This document shows positions 24,528 to 36,959 of a DNA stretch of 64,000 nucleotides, piece by piece. Source of the DNA: Camelus bactrianus (taxonomy: Eukaryota > Chordata > Mammalia > Artiodactyla > Camelidae); the NCBI RefSeq assembly GCF_048773025.1, contig NC_133559.1, positions 26,566,501-26,630,500 on the forward strand, given 5' to 3'. Within the stretch, counting starts at the first letter, position 1. Each line of letters begins with the position of its first letter. The notes under the pieces are model-generated. The model saw only the letters and a list, made by a program, of their open reading frames with translations, had not been told where the DNA came from and did not search any database. A program made the position numbers and the translations under genes.

Positions 24528-25737
24528 CTTCTCAAGTCCTTCCCATCGACAAAGATGCTTTTCACTAAAACTTTTAGTTTCCTGTTATAAAACATGGGTC
24601 ATCTTTTAACTTTGTTATTGAAAAACACATGGCATCTGAGGGAAGCTGATGAGACTGACTTGTCCAGCGAGTCAGGTCTCCCTCTGCTTTCCAGTGGCTG
24701 CCAGGATGGAAATTTCAATGCTCTAAAATTTTTTTTTTCTTGTACCTGTAGAAAGTAAATGCATCAGTGAAAGGAAATTGCTTGTGTTAAACTAGAAGGA
24801 AGGAGGCTAGACAAATGTGACTTATTTAGCAAAAACTCCTGATTTGCTTTTGTCACCCAAATGGTGACATCAGTGGTTGGGTCTTCATAAACATTTAGGT
24901 GATGTCAGCCAATCTGTTGATTTTTTTCACTACAATTACTGCATTGAAGAGCTTTCTATCTAAGATGAATTGTTCAATATTTGAAAGGTATTCAATAACC
25001 TATTTCAGAAGCAAATCAGAGTGGTGTCTTAAAATATGGTTGCTAGTACTTGAAAAGATGGTCTATAACAGCTTATGAATAACGGGTGTTTTAAGAGATG
25101 GGAGAAGTTGAGGAAAGATGAGACAAAGTCAAGGTCATGGCCTTTGAGCAAAAGCATACAAATGGTACTTTTCCTCCCTAAAGGCCTGATTATATGAACT
25201 TCTGTCATAGCTGAGCAGGCCAGTGTCTTAATATTTTTGCAAATCTATTAGTGATTCATTAAGCTTAAGGAATTTTTCTACTTTATGTTCTGTCACCATA
25301 AATAATATATTCATAGAATTAAACATTCTCTAATCAGGGTCTCATTAAAACTGGCTTGTTTTTATTTCAGAGATTTAGCTACTTAAGTTCTGTTAAAGCC
25401 ACAAGAGATATGTTGAATGCTGACTGCTTAAACTGAAGGTGTCCAGGGCCTTAATTTTGCAAACATTTCCTGTTGTTAGAAAGTGATTCTTATGCTTGAA
25501 CAGCTGTCTCAGGGCATTTTTATATTTGAAAGGGGGTAACATTGGATGTGTTTCGGAGAGTCGATGTGTTTTGGATGAGATGCAATTTCTGTTGATCCCT
25601 GTTTTTACATTAGAATGAACCATGGGACTGTGAGTCTGCTTAATTTAGAGAATGTAAATGGACATATTTGATAATTAGGGAAATACAGCTTTGTAGGAAA
25701 ACAGAAAAGATTATGGTTTTTTTTTTTTTTTTGTATG
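24528..25737. other. Intergenic DNA downstream of IER5
   Basis: A/T-rich and mostly single copy, with a poly(T) run at about 25719-25733. No gene is recognised. Confidence 0.5.
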
Positions 25738-25977
25738 TAATGGTTAGAGCATGGGGTCTAGAGCCAGACTTCCTCGGTTCGTATCTTGGCTTTGCCACTT
25801 ATTAGCTGAGGAACCCTGGAGAAGTTATTTCATCTTCCTGTGGCTCAGTTTTTTCAAATGTGAAATTGAGATAATTGTATGTACCTCATAGGGTTGTGAA
25901 AATTAATGAGTTAATGCCCCTAATGTTCTTAGAAAAAGTGCCTCATCCGTAGTAAGCATTCAATTATTATTGTTAAT
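25738..25977 (+). repeat. Near full-length MIR SINE
   Basis: The complete MIR order is visible: tRNA-like head 'taatggttagagcatggggtctagagccaga', core 'tggctttgccacttattagctg', then 'gttgtgaaaattaatgagttaatg' and the end 'agtaagcattcaattattatt'. Confidence 0.9.
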
Positions 25978-28900
25978 GCAGAAGTGAATTCTGTGTATAA
26001 ATCATCGATTATGGTCAGAGTTGTGTGTACTTACATGAAAGGAGGGGAAAGGAAAATCTACTTTTAAATTATCCCATTTGTGAATTCTGGGTTCTTCTTG
26101 TTTTTCTCTCCACACTATGCAGTCCACAAAGCTTAGTTCCATCAGAATAGCTCTGCTGTTCTGTGTGTCTCACACCAGCCCTGTGACTTTCCTGATTGGA
26201 CCAAACAACTCTATTTTCAGGGAGGAGTAAGCAGGAGTGAAAACACTCAAGGAGCAAAGATCTTGTTGACATAACAAACGTTTTCTGTGGATGAGTAAAG
26301 AAAAAAATAGCCCACAGAGTTATTTTTAGCCTGAATGGCTTGGGCATAGAATGTTTCTTAAGACGCGTTGATTGATAGGTCCTGGAAAAGAGCCTTCCCA
26401 GCGCCAGGATGGTGTTATCACGAACACAAATAAATCAGATTCAGCGTAACTGGAAATGAACCATACTTTTAGTACCTAACCATTTTTTGACCATTCTGGG
26501 AGGGACCTAAATTAACATTAGGTCTGGTTCAGGAAAAAAAAAAATTTTTTTTTTGGTACTGTTGTGTAAAAACCAGATGTTTAAAATGCTTTTTGACAAG
26601 TACTCCAAGATCATACTAATAGAGAATAGCGGTGATAAGTTTAGTATAATACTTCTCAGTTGTGTCTCTTTAAACCTTTTCTTGTCCCTCTCAGAAACCA
26701 TTGATTATCTGTGGGGAAAAGAACTAAACTGGAAAGCTGGCAAGCTGGAACTGCCCCTCCGAAGTGACTGGGTTTTCTTTAAGGCACCTAATGGAGTAAG
26801 AGTAACCCTCGCATTCCTACCACTCGTCACTGATTGGATTTTAGGATGTGAAGTGGAAGGGAATGGGCCATTTAACAACTCTGGTAGAATGCTTCTCAGA
26901 ATAAAGACGTAGTAAATATCGGGAACGGAATTCATAATGACAAAACTCCGTTTTATCACTGATTAGTCTTGAGTCTCTTCAACTTGCGAGGCATGACAAC
27001 GCAGCTTAGAGCCTGTGAGATGAGGTCAAAAGGCTAATACCCGCTGTGACATGGAGTTTGATGGACATTTATTTCCTTACACTTTTTTTTTAAAGTAGAG
27101 TTAGTTCAGTTCACTGAATAACCAAAGAACTTCTGATCTCTTGCCCTAAATATTTTATTCTTGTCCTATTTGTGAATTTTTTATTCTCTGAGGCTTGCTT
27201 TTATCCCAGCAGTTACTGAAAGAAGACAAGAATGAAAAAGAATGATCCAACCCTCCCGTGACGCTGAAAGAAGCCATTACTATTAGGTCCAGAACTTGGG
27301 TGGGGAGTGAGGTCTGCTTCCCAGGATTCCTGGCACTCTTTCCAGTAATGAGCAGTTTGTCCCTCAGCCTTTGAACCATTGTTCACATTTAAAATTCTAC
27401 CCAGTGGAAAGCCTTGGGAGGAAAAATACAGTAGAAACAGAGTTGATGTTAGGAGTCGCTGTGATCTTAACTCATAGCCCTAGGAGTTTTTCAGTAACAA
27501 TTCTTGAGGGTACAATAGAGAAGGGAATTCGTGAGAGCAGAACACGTAAAAGGAGCCACACATTGAGTGGGATGCCTCCTTCCTGATCCGAACACATTTC
27601 CCCCCCACTGCCTGCCACCCCACTCCCCCAGCCACAGTGGGAATAAGGGTTTTCAAAATAAAATCTCTCTCTAGCAATTGCTCTCCCCCAGAGGAATACA
27701 GCCCAACAAGTCTTTGCTGGATTGTATCCTAGGGTTTATCTCAGACCTTTGGAATCCTACAAGCAGGGAGGGAGAAGCCCGCAGGGACTGGATTCCTGAA
27801 AGGGCCTCCCGCGCTCCCCACTCGGCTGACCAGCAGCTGCCTCCACCACTGGATGCCGCTCCCTTTCAGGCAGGTGAGAAAGAGTCAAGAGTCGTGGCTG
27901 CAGGAGAGAAGGGCTGGTGCCTGTCATCACCCCTGAGCATCTCCAGCAGGCAATCCTTTTAGGAGACTGGTGCAAATTAGGCCTGTTGCTATTTGTTGGT
28001 AAGTCTATTCATGCTGTCTAATGAAGCTTCCTGGGACCTGCTCACAAGAAGTCTCTATGCCTGTGTATGAGCCACCTCCCTGGCTTACAGGATGAAGTGA
28101 GACTCAGCTTCCCCTTTTCTACCTATTTAGGACGAAGTCAGCCCTGATCCAAGTCTGCTGCTTTTTCCCTGGGTCAGGCTGCCCCACCCCACTTATTCCA
28201 CTGGATGCCAACGCAAGGCTGCTTTCAGTTCTTCTAGAACTCAGGGATGTGCCAGAGCCATGTATTCCCACCTGCTTGTTCTACTCATTCGACCTCTCGA
28301 GTCTTGGGGCTGGGCAGCTGCTGGAAACTTGCTTTCTCTGAGATAAAAGAAAACCATCCTGTTGCCTCTGCTCAAAGCACCGAAGTTGTCTCTGATGGGA
28401 GGATTTCTTTAGGCTACTCCCCACACTTGATGCCTTTCCCGAGTCCAGGATGCCACTCGTTAAGAGTTTTCCTCCAGACCAATCCACACATGCTTGGCTT
28501 TTTCTTCCACTCCAGTCCCAGCAGCATCCCGCCCTTTGTGGCACTGATACTCCTTCAGTGCTGCAGTAGTTTTGTCTTTCTGTCTCTGTCTGCCTGGGTC
28601 TTTCCAAGTGTCCCTTCCCTCCATCCTTTTCCGAGGACACTCACATTTATTGTTCGCCTGGGGACGGGACTGAGGCACAGGGAAGAGCTGCGACTGGGAA
28701 CACTACCACCAGCTAAGAAGGAGCACCGTTGACCTTGAGACTTGCAGTTTCCAGAGACCATGCTCCCCCACCCCCCAGAGATCAAGACACAATTGTGATG
28801 GCTGGTGGTCCAGTCCCAGTGCCTCACCAGACCCCCATCATGATAGCGGACGGTGGGTGTGGGAGTACCCACCCCAGAAACAGGAGCAGTGGCCATAATC

Positions 28901-29450
28901 CAGCTTGGCTTGTGGATGGAGGAAAGAGAGGCAAAGCCAGGAGTCCCAAACGTGGACTCCAGTGCATCTTCACCTCCCCTTCCCTCCGCTGCAGCTGCTC
29001 ATGCTGCTTCCTGGAACAGAAAGTGAATCCACAGGGCTGCCCTGATGGAGATATCCCCCAGTGCCTCTTCACCTTGTCTCCCCTCTCTAGGCTTTGATTG
29101 ATTAAGAGAAACTTTAGAGTGAGTCACCGAAATGGGATGGGGGAGTAGCTAGAATCCACTGGAATCATGCCATAGCGTGATGGGCAGGAAGTGAGCTGGG
29201 GATTACGAAGAGGTCGTGGGGTGGGGGACAGTCATCTGGAGGAATCGCTGTGGAGTGAAGTTCTCCCTCTCAAACGTCTGAAGGTGCTGCCCGGTGACTC
29301 CGGGACAGGAGCGCCCCGTGCACTTTCATTCCTTTGACTTTTCTCAAGCTGCGCCAAACCCACCCATTTTCTTCAGACAATTTCCGAGTTTTATTTTTGG
29401 TTTGGAAAAGGGTGAAAGTACCTTGACATCTGCATTTATCAGTGAGCCTT
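25978..29450. other. Intergenic single-copy DNA
   Basis: No gene or named repeat is recognised over this long stretch. A palindromic A11-T10 tract lies at 26534-26554. A two-unit HSF-like site TTCTAGAA is at 28233-28240. Open frames of up to 161 codons near 28.2-29.1 kb overlap on opposite strands and show no domain. Confidence 0.5.
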
Positions 29451-29476
29451 CTCTCTCTCTCTCTCTCTCTCTCTCT
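29451..29476. repeat. (CT)13 microsatellite
   Basis: Thirteen uninterrupted CT units are directly visible. Confidence 0.97.
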
Positions 29477-30324
29477 GACCTCGTGACTTACTTTACAGAT
29501 GAGTTGCTTTCATTTTTATGGTCATGGGAGAGATCCCTGAAAGCAAGGATTCAGCTTCGGAAGTTGAAGTTAGGGTTCACGGGACGCTATGCTGATGTCG
29601 TTCTTACTCTATGATTTCTGAGGTTTTCTCCCCACACTCCTCAGTCTTCAAATGTCGTTTAAAAGATGCTCCTAGTCGGCCCAGCCAAGAGCAGCTGTGA
29701 AGATACAGTGTGTGGGCGATTCTGATATGTGGGCTGGTCCAGCTATCTGCTTCCCAACCTTCTAGTCACCTCAGCCTGAGGCATCTGGCTTCCTATCAGG
29801 GAGCTTGCTGCTCCTTAAGGCTCCTGGGCTCCCCTATGAGAGAGGGGAGAGTCTCCTACTTACCAGTCAGGAAAGAGGAAATGAGGTCCAGAGAGTGAGA
29901 AGGGCACCTTGAATGGTCAGGTGAGAACCCAAGCAGAGCCAGAATTGGAATTCACCCCACACTAGGATCCCTCTGAGCCAGGGACTTGGGGACCAGAATC
30001 TGAAAATGTGACTCACTACTTGGAGAGTCATTCATCTTTCTTGGTTTCTATTTATAGTTTAAAAAAAAAAAGTATCTACTTGCCTCACAATTGTGATTTG
30101 AAGATAAATGAGTGTTTGTAAAGCAAAGCCAGTTGATATAAACAACTCAGCCCTGGGCCCCATCAATTAAGTATTTACAGGAACACCCAGAAGGAACTCT
30201 TCAATAGGGAATAAGAAGATGCAGACAACAGGATCCTGGCCCTCAAGTCGGGTTACATTCCAGATGAGAAGCAAAAACATCGAAAACCCCCTAAAATCTG
30301 ACCATAGATAAATGTGACCTAGTT
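29477..30324. other. Intergenic DNA with a MIR trace
   Basis: A minus-strand MIR remnant is suggested at about 29855-29975 ('gaggaaatgaggtccagagagtgagaagg' and 'agccagaattggaattcacc'). A short poly(A) lies at 30060-30071. Nothing else is recognised. Confidence 0.5.
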
Positions 30325-30478
30325 CCTTGCTCCTCAAAGGATGGTCTGTGGACCAGCAGCACTGGGTCATCTGGGAGTTTACCAGAAATGCAGAATCTCA
30401 GGCACCACCCCAGACCTACTGAATCTGCATTTTAACAAGATCCCCGAGTGATCTGCATGTACATTAAAGCTTAAAAAG
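30325..30478 (+). mobile_element. MER5A nonautonomous hAT element
   Basis: Clear MER5A order: 'ctcaaaggatggtctgtggaccagcagcactgg', 'gaaatgcagaatctcaggcaccaccccagacctactgaatctgca', 'ttttaacaagatccccgagtgat'. It is an old inert copy. Confidence 0.9.
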
Positions 30479-32635
30479 CAGATATTTCCACTGATCTTAG
30501 GGTCAAGTGTGAGCTTCTCAGCTTGCAGTCACTCCAGCCTAGCTCCCTCTAGCTATTCTTTCCCTCACACCCTGCCTGCCTCTAGCCACGTAGGACTAGC
30601 TGCAGGTGTCTGGACCTTTTCATATGCTGCTCCCCAGGGGGACATGTCCACGTTTAGAGATGGTCCTTAAAGCTGAGAGCATAAAGAAACTCTGCAGGTA
30701 AAGAGGGGGCAGAAGCTAAGGACCTAATGGAGGGGAAGGTAAAGGTAGGGGCTGGAGTAGAGAGGGCACTGTCAGCAGCAACAGTTGGTGGGGAGGTGGG
30801 AGTAGAGCCGGGCTTCCGCCCAGGGAGATGGGCAACAGAAAACTCAAGGAACAAGGGAACATAGAACTAAATATTGTCTTTGGCTAATTTTGAGAGAGTG
30901 CAGGTAGATGTTGGAGGAGAAGGCCCCATTATAAAGGGAGTGGAGGGAAGGCTGCGGAGGCTCTGGCTGTAGCCTCCGCCCCAAGAAACTGGGCGTAAAA
31001 GTCAAATGAGAACCAGGATGATCACTAGAGAGGACGCTGGGTCAACTGAAAGGGCCTGTGCCTGTCTTAAGATGGAACCAGTGAGCTCAGAAACAGCTAG
31101 ATTGAGGGGAATGGGGTTTGAATACATAAACTACTAAGTAAGGGTCTCTTATCAGAAGGAATAAACACTTTCTTTTCCTTCTCCTGTCAAATAAAAGGAG
31201 ACTGGAGATGCTAATAAATCACTCCAAGGACCTTGTTAGTATCAGCTGCCTGCATTCTCTTCCTAAAGCTCAGCCCGTGTAGACTTCCAGCTTCAACTCC
31301 ATCATATAGTTGGTAAGGTAACAAACTGTGAGAGGATCCTGAAGGATACAGGATCACTCCCCCAAACCCTAGTGCTGCCAGCTGCTAATCTAGGATATAT
31401 ATTTCTGATGCTTCATCCTCTTTATATATCATACAGTTTAAAATATCGGAATGCAGGCATGTGCTCTGAGGAAAGCAGGATTTGGGGTTCTCATCAGTAG
31501 AAAACACACACATAGTCTGCTTTCATTGGAAAGCTGGTTGTGAATGAGCATGGTCTCCTGAGTAAGAGAGTCCCTTTTCATTCTCTGTGTTCTGGAGGCT
31601 GTCTGAGGCTGAGAACATGTTGAGACATGTCCAACAAAGCAGCTCCGGGTGCTGGGCTGGGAAGAGGGAGGAAAGCCCGGCAGTTGTAGGTCTCTTTAAG
31701 GCAACTGATGAGAGGTTAAGGCAATGAGAGTAGGAGCGGAAGAGGAGAGAAGGGTGGACGGATGGGGAAGGCAAGAGACAGATGTCTGTGATGATTTCAA
31801 GAGAAACACAAGACTAAAATAAACTCAGAGTCAGAAAACAGGAAGAATGTGAGAAGAAGGAAAAGGTAGTGAACTGAGAAGTGCAGTGGATGTGACAAAG
31901 CCTAGCCCCCACCAGATGGAGAAACAATGTCACCCCTAGCAAAGTCCTCTGGAACATCGGGAAAAACACAAAAGAATTAAGAGCTCTGCTTGGTAGTGGG
32001 CTCATTTTGTGCTGAAGCTGGAGGAGAGAGTTACAAAGCAGTATCTTTGCTGGGGCTTCATGACAGTTTTCTGAAAGGACAAGATAAGGAGCTTGTTAGT
32101 TTGTCCACGCCTGGACCACCAAGAGACAAAATCAGCGCAGAGCTCAAAATTCTTCCAGTCTGTTTGCTCCTTGTCCTAAATAGCTGGAGCTACTTCTAAA
32201 AACAGACTGCCCCCTCTCACAAGTTCCCACGCAGCCCTTTCCCCACTGCTCCCTGCTTCCCGTGCCTTCCTCTGACTTGGTCTGCTGCCTCTATTCAAGT
32301 CCCTTCTCAAGCCCCACCCACAGACCTTGGCCTCTGCTTCCTCCACCTCCCCATTTGCCAATGCATCCAAACGACTTGCTATAGCCGCCAGTGAGACCTC
32401 CACTGGGAAGCTCATTTCCACCCTCTCTCCGGTTCCCACTGTCACCTTCATTCTTTACGGCAAGCCCTTATTACTTCATTCCGTTCTTCCCTTTCCTTCA
32501 ACCTCCCTTCCCCCAGCACTACTGTATAACTAATGGATGACTCACCTTACAACAGAGTTTTCATGATGCTATCAGCCTCTGACTCAAAAGCCTCTAACGA
32601 TTTACCATACTCTTCACGAACTCCTCTGCCTGCCA
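30479..32635. other. Intergenic DNA carrying a p53-type element
   Basis: No gene is recognised. The stretch holds an isolated palindromic p53 half-site GGACATGTCC at 30640-30649 and the full element listed at 31613-31632. The part at 32190-32635 has a weak L2-like C/T-rich character that I cannot confirm. Confidence 0.5.
31613..31632. promoter_or_regulatory. Near-perfect p53 response element
   Basis: Two decamers abut with no spacer: gaacatgttg (31613-31622) and agacatgtcc (31623-31632). Against RRRCWWGYYY they match 9 of 10 and 10 of 10, and both have the preferred CATG core. It lies about 9.6 kb downstream of the IER5 start site. IER5 is reported as p53-inducible in human cells, so a role as a downstream p53 enhancer is plausible. 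Orthology to any mapped human site is not established from this sequence. Confidence 0.7.
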
Positions 32636-33180
32636 TGCGGCCTTTCATTCAACCATCATTTATTGTCTACTCTGTGCCAAAGATGAGCGAGGAACTTGAT
32701 GTTTAGGAAGAGTTCCTGGGAAGAGGAGGTTATTTCTGTGCTGAGGCAAATTAGAGTTAGTCAAGTGAAGAGTAAGAAGAAAAGTATTCCAGGCAGACAG
32801 AGCTACATGTGCAAAGGCCCTGAGGCCAGAGAGCTGGGCCGTATCTGGACATCACAAATGCTTCATTCCTGTTGGGGCCTGGATGTGGAGTAGCAATAGG
32901 TTAGTGGATTAGGAGAAGTTAGACTACAAAAGGCTAGGTGTGCCCTGTTAGGGGCTTTGGTTTCATCCTGAAGAATGTGGGGGAGCCAAGAGAGGCTTTT
33001 AAGCATGGAGAGGGAAGTGCGTGGGAACCCAATCAGATTTGCATTTAGCTCCATCACGACTATAGTGTGGAGGCAAGACTGGGAGTGGAAGAGGAGGAAA
33101 GACTGGAGGCAGGGTGAGGCAGGGCCGGTTAGAGGGCTGTTCAGGTGAGAAATCGCTCGGGCTATCAGCGACATTGGCTC
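32636..33180 (-). repeat. L2 LINE 3' region
   Basis: Reverse-complement L2 from its terminus inward: 'tttcattcaaccatcatttattgtctactctgtgcc', 'attccaggcagacagagctacatgtgcaaaggccctgaggcc' and 'ggggctttggtttcatcctgaag'. It has no coding capacity. Confidence 0.85.
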
Positions 33181-34964
33181 TTCTCTTGAGGCACCTATTG
33201 TACATTACCTTGTATTGTTTTTTAGGTACATGTTTTATAACTTCCTGAAATTCTTTCCTTCTCCCTTCCCTACCAGATTATACATTTCTTTGAAGATAAA
33301 TGCTGGACCTTAATCTTATCTGTGTAGAGGCTTTTCTGTGCCAGGATCTGCATTGATATCAGCTGAACCAGAAACAGTGAAAAAGGCGGGGGGTGGGGGT
33401 TGGGGGGGCTGGCGTAGCAGCAGTAGGCAGGAGGGCGCTCACAGCCAAAATAGAGAAAGGAATGTGAGGGGGGTTTTCCCTTCAGACCCCATACTTCCAG
33501 CAGCCCAGCTGGGTTCCCAGTCCGGTTTCTAAGAAGCAAATTCGGAGTCACCTCTTTCTTCCTAAATTCTCTTTCCCTAGACGATTTGAAGGCGGTAGGG
33601 GTATTGGAATAGGGGGAGGGGTGGCAGCACCATCTGATTCTTTCCCCTTTTCACAATATAGACAAAGAGCAGTGATGTTGACAATGACCAAGCCAAGAAG
33701 GACATAGGCAGAGCAGAAGCCGCCTGCCTCTAAGCCCTGGCACCTTGCTTCCATTGAGGGTGGAAAGCTCACCACTTGGAAAGTAGGCAGAGGGGGGGTG
33801 AAATTAGCCTTGAGCAGCTGGGGTGGGGTAGGGGGCTTGAGGGAAGGCAGACATCCTCTCAGCGAGTAGAATCAAATCATTTCAGCCACTTCTGTGTTTC
33901 CTAGGCTGGCTTGTAGGTAATTGCTTGTTTACTTACTGCTGGTTCTCAGAGGCTGTCGGACTCTTGCTGCTCTGGGAGTTGTGGGTTTACCGCCCCCCTT
34001 CTCCCCTCACCTTCTCCACTGTACTGAACCCGCTGGGAAGGAACAAAGACCAGAGTTCAAGTTCTAATGAGGTCTCCAGTGAGGCAGAGGTGATAGTCTT
34101 CATTTGGTCCCTGGCAGAGAGATGTTGAAATCCGAGACCAGCCCTTAAATTGGCTGTTGGCCTGGTGTGAAGAAAGAGCACCCTTGGGAGGTGGGCATTT
34201 CTTCCCCAACCTACAGTCTCTCCCCCAGAGAAGGCATTTGAGTGCTGAGATTTAATAAGTCCCTGAAAGTCAGAGTGGATTAAAGATGTGATAAACACAA
34301 GTAGGCAACCTGTACTCACAAAGAAAACAGCAGAAGATAAGTGAATCCTTGTATGTGACTTTAACTGGTGAGAACTTGGGTTAATGCTCCCAAAACGGAA
34401 CAGATAGATGTTAGTCCCTTTATTGACTAAGGTCCTTTTCTGCATTTCTATCGTGAGAGATGCTCCTGTATTAGTTTAAGTAAGACTTTGTGCCTCTGAA
34501 AACCAGCAACTCTATGGAAACATTGACACCTTGCCATTAAAAGCCAGAGGTATGCAATTCAGATCTTCTCCTAATTAAAGCCTATTATTATTTATTTACA
34601 AACGGTTAGGGTTGTAATAAACTAACCCTTAGGAGACCCCCAGCTCAAACAATCAAACAAAGATAATTTACTACAGCATGTCAATATGAATCTAACTGAA
34701 GACTTTACTGTTCCTTCTCCTTTGGGATAGTAGGTCCCTTAAGGACTCCCTTGATCTCTGTTCAAGTTCAGTTCTCCCCTTTGGCCAGGGCCCTGGGGAG
34801 GTAATCAGAGTCCTTGGGCAGGAAGAAGAGGAGCAGCATCTCCAAAGGCATGTGGAGCATCTCTGCCCCTTCCTTCCCCCCACGGAACTCTGCTCTCAGC
34901 AGTGCTTGTGGCTCCCCGCAAAGCCAGATTTCCCCAGGATTCCTCTGCCTGGAACTTTCCCCAT
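33181..34964. other. Intergenic DNA with a G-rich tract
   Basis: A strongly G-rich run at 33385-33413 has long G runs capable of forming a quadruplex. No gene or clear repeat is recognised elsewhere. Minus-strand frames at 33987-34445 have no domain. Confidence 0.5.
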
Positions 34965-35135
34965 GAACCTGCTGGGCCAACTTCCCTTGTAGACACTTCT
35001 CCTTGCTGTCATATCTGTTTACATGTTTCTCTTCCTGACCAGAAGCTGCCCTCCCCATCTCTAAATCGTGTTCCTCCCTCTAGCCCCGTAATCTCAATCA
35101 GAACATAGCACGTGGTAAGTACTTAGCCTTAGCTG
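34965..35135 (+). repeat. L2 3' end fragment
   Basis: Suggested by 'gtagacacttctccttgctgtcatatctg' and the terminal 'catagcacgtggtaagtacttagcc'. It is diverged. Confidence 0.5.
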
Positions 35136-35164
35136 ACTAAATGTCTGGGGAGTGTTAGTTTGGC

Positions 35165-35330
35165 CCATTCAATCTGTTTGAATTTCAGCAGGTCACTTAA
35201 TCATTCGGAGTTTCAGCTTCTTCATTTTGAAAGAAATCCTGCTGATTCCAACTCAGACAGTTAGGAATTAAAAATGAGACAAGTGTGGAAGTGCTGAACA
35301 AAATACCAGGTGGCAGAGGTGGTAGGAAGG
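35165..35330 (+). repeat. MIR SINE fragment
   Basis: 'aatttcagcaggtcacttaatcattcggagtttcagcttcttcattttgaa' is the MIR core in the forward orientation, strongly diverged. Confidence 0.6.
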
Positions 35331-35357
35331 GTGCTCAGCCCTGAGCAAAGACGTGTT

Positions 35358-35727
35358 TGTCTTAGTCTGCTCGGGCTGCCATAACAAAATGCCACAGACT
35401 AGGTGGCTTAAGCAACAGAAATTTATTTTCTCATAGCAAAGGAGGATGGAAGTCTGAGATTAGGGCGCCAGCATGGTTGGGTTCTAGTGAGGGCTCTCTT
35501 CCTGGCTTGCAGTCAGCTGCCTTCTTGTATACATACATACCTGGTGATGGTGGTGGGGAAATCTCTCTTTTCCCTCTTCTTATAATGCTACAGTCCTTAT
35601 GAACTCACTTAATTTTAATTACCTCCTAAAGACCCTGACCCTATCTCCAGATGCAGTCACACTGGTAGTTAGGGCTTCAACATATGAGTTGGGGGGGGGG
35701 GTCCTGCACAATTCAGTCCATTGTAAT
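35358..35727 (-). mobile_element. MLT1-type LTR (ERVL-MaLR fossil)
   Basis: Reverse-complement MLT1 LTR: it begins tgtcttagtctgctcgggc, has 'ccacagactaggtggcttaagcaacagaaatttatt', then 'accctgaccctatctccagatgcagtcaca', and ends 'ttcaacatatgagttggg...cacaattcagtcca'. No internal genes flank it, so it is a solo LTR. It is ancient and inert. A run of ten G residues lies near its end (about 35691-35700). Confidence 0.92.
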
Positions 35728-36959
35728 ATTAAAGGAGATTCAACAGCACACAGAACTCTTTGGTCATGCACCTATGCCCCGCAACTTGCGGATATGGCAT
35801 CCTCTGAATCCAGGCACCCTCTTGTTCTCTGGACAACAGATTTTCTTTCTTGTCCTGTGTCAATATTTGTTCTTTTACAACTCCCTGTCTCTTCTTGGGG
35901 CTGCTCTTCTGGGCTTGGGTTTCAGTGTCTACACCAGGAGTGTGTAAGTAGTTGAAGCTGTTATAGGATAAGAAGTCAAGAGGAAGTCATCTGGTGTTTT
36001 AATGCCAAACTGAGCCAAGGATACAGGAGTGGCCCCTTGAGAGTAAAACTGAATTTCTTCCCCCACTCAGAGGAGACTAGAAAGAGGTTGTCTGTATACT
36101 ACAATAGCTAGAAAAATAACCAGTAAAATCAGGGAAACCAGTTTGCATCTACAGTTCATGAATCATGACTTGTGACCTGTTTACAGGTATCCTAGGAACT
36201 AAAGCATTTGTGTGGCATATTCTATGACTTATGAAGAATATTTCATATATTATCTCACCTCATCACAACAATCATTTCTCAGATGAGGAAACTTAGACTC
36301 AATGGCCCAGCGAGTCTTACACCTAGGTCCTCTGACTGTATGCCCTTGAACTCTTACCACCATACAGAGGTAACCCCACTATACCGCTTCAAAGAAAGCA
36401 CAGTGTTCTAAGAACTAGCAAAGCCTATCTCTATGCTTCTCCACTATGACCGTAGACTGCCGAAACTCTCATTTACCCCATGTGAATCCTTTTCCCTGCT
36501 CTGGAATTTGACATAGAAAATATATACAGAGTGAGGTGACATTCTTTGAGGAAAGGACTTTACAAATGCAGGGTATTATTTTATTATGTTCCTTTGATTT
36601 GGGATCAAATTGTAAGGGACCCTGAATACTTTCTTAGTGTATTTCCTTGGGATGCCCTGCCCAATCAGGACAACTGAACGAGGGAGGCACTATCTGGTTT
36701 TAATAATATCCTTTCATTAAACATTAATTTACTTCAGAACATTTTATGTGCCATGGGCTCTGCCCTGCAGGAGTCCCCCTTCCAAGTCAGGGGTAGACTC
36801 TGCCCCTGAAGAGGGATGGTTTAAGTGGAACCCTCTCTGATCTGACCCTTTCCTTCCTCCTCCCTTCCTTCCCCCTATTTGATGGGTCAAAGTCTCAATT
36901 CTGACCTAGTAACCCTGGAAACTGGAGACACTCTCTTGGGGATCTGCGATAGTCCCTGC
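35728..36959. other. Intergenic DNA with a MIR remnant
   Basis: A minus-strand MIR lies at about 36215-36365 ('ttctcagatgaggaaacttagactcaatggcccag'). No gene is recognised. Confidence 0.55.

Noticed and set aside
28233-28240. TTCTAGAA two-unit HSF-like sites (also near 1343, 12067 and 41436)
   Set aside because: Two-unit sites are common by chance, and the one at 1343 lies in an old LTR. Only the four-unit site at 21045 stands out.
30640-30649. Perfect palindromic p53 half-site GGACATGTCC (also single half-sites at 39711, 50204 and 51567)
   Set aside because: Isolated half-sites are expected by chance at this frequency, and none has a good second half within the usual spacing.
33424-33441. 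CTCF-like aggagggcgctc
   Set aside because: It matches only the 3' part of the CTCF core with several mismatches. This is not strong enough without conservation data.
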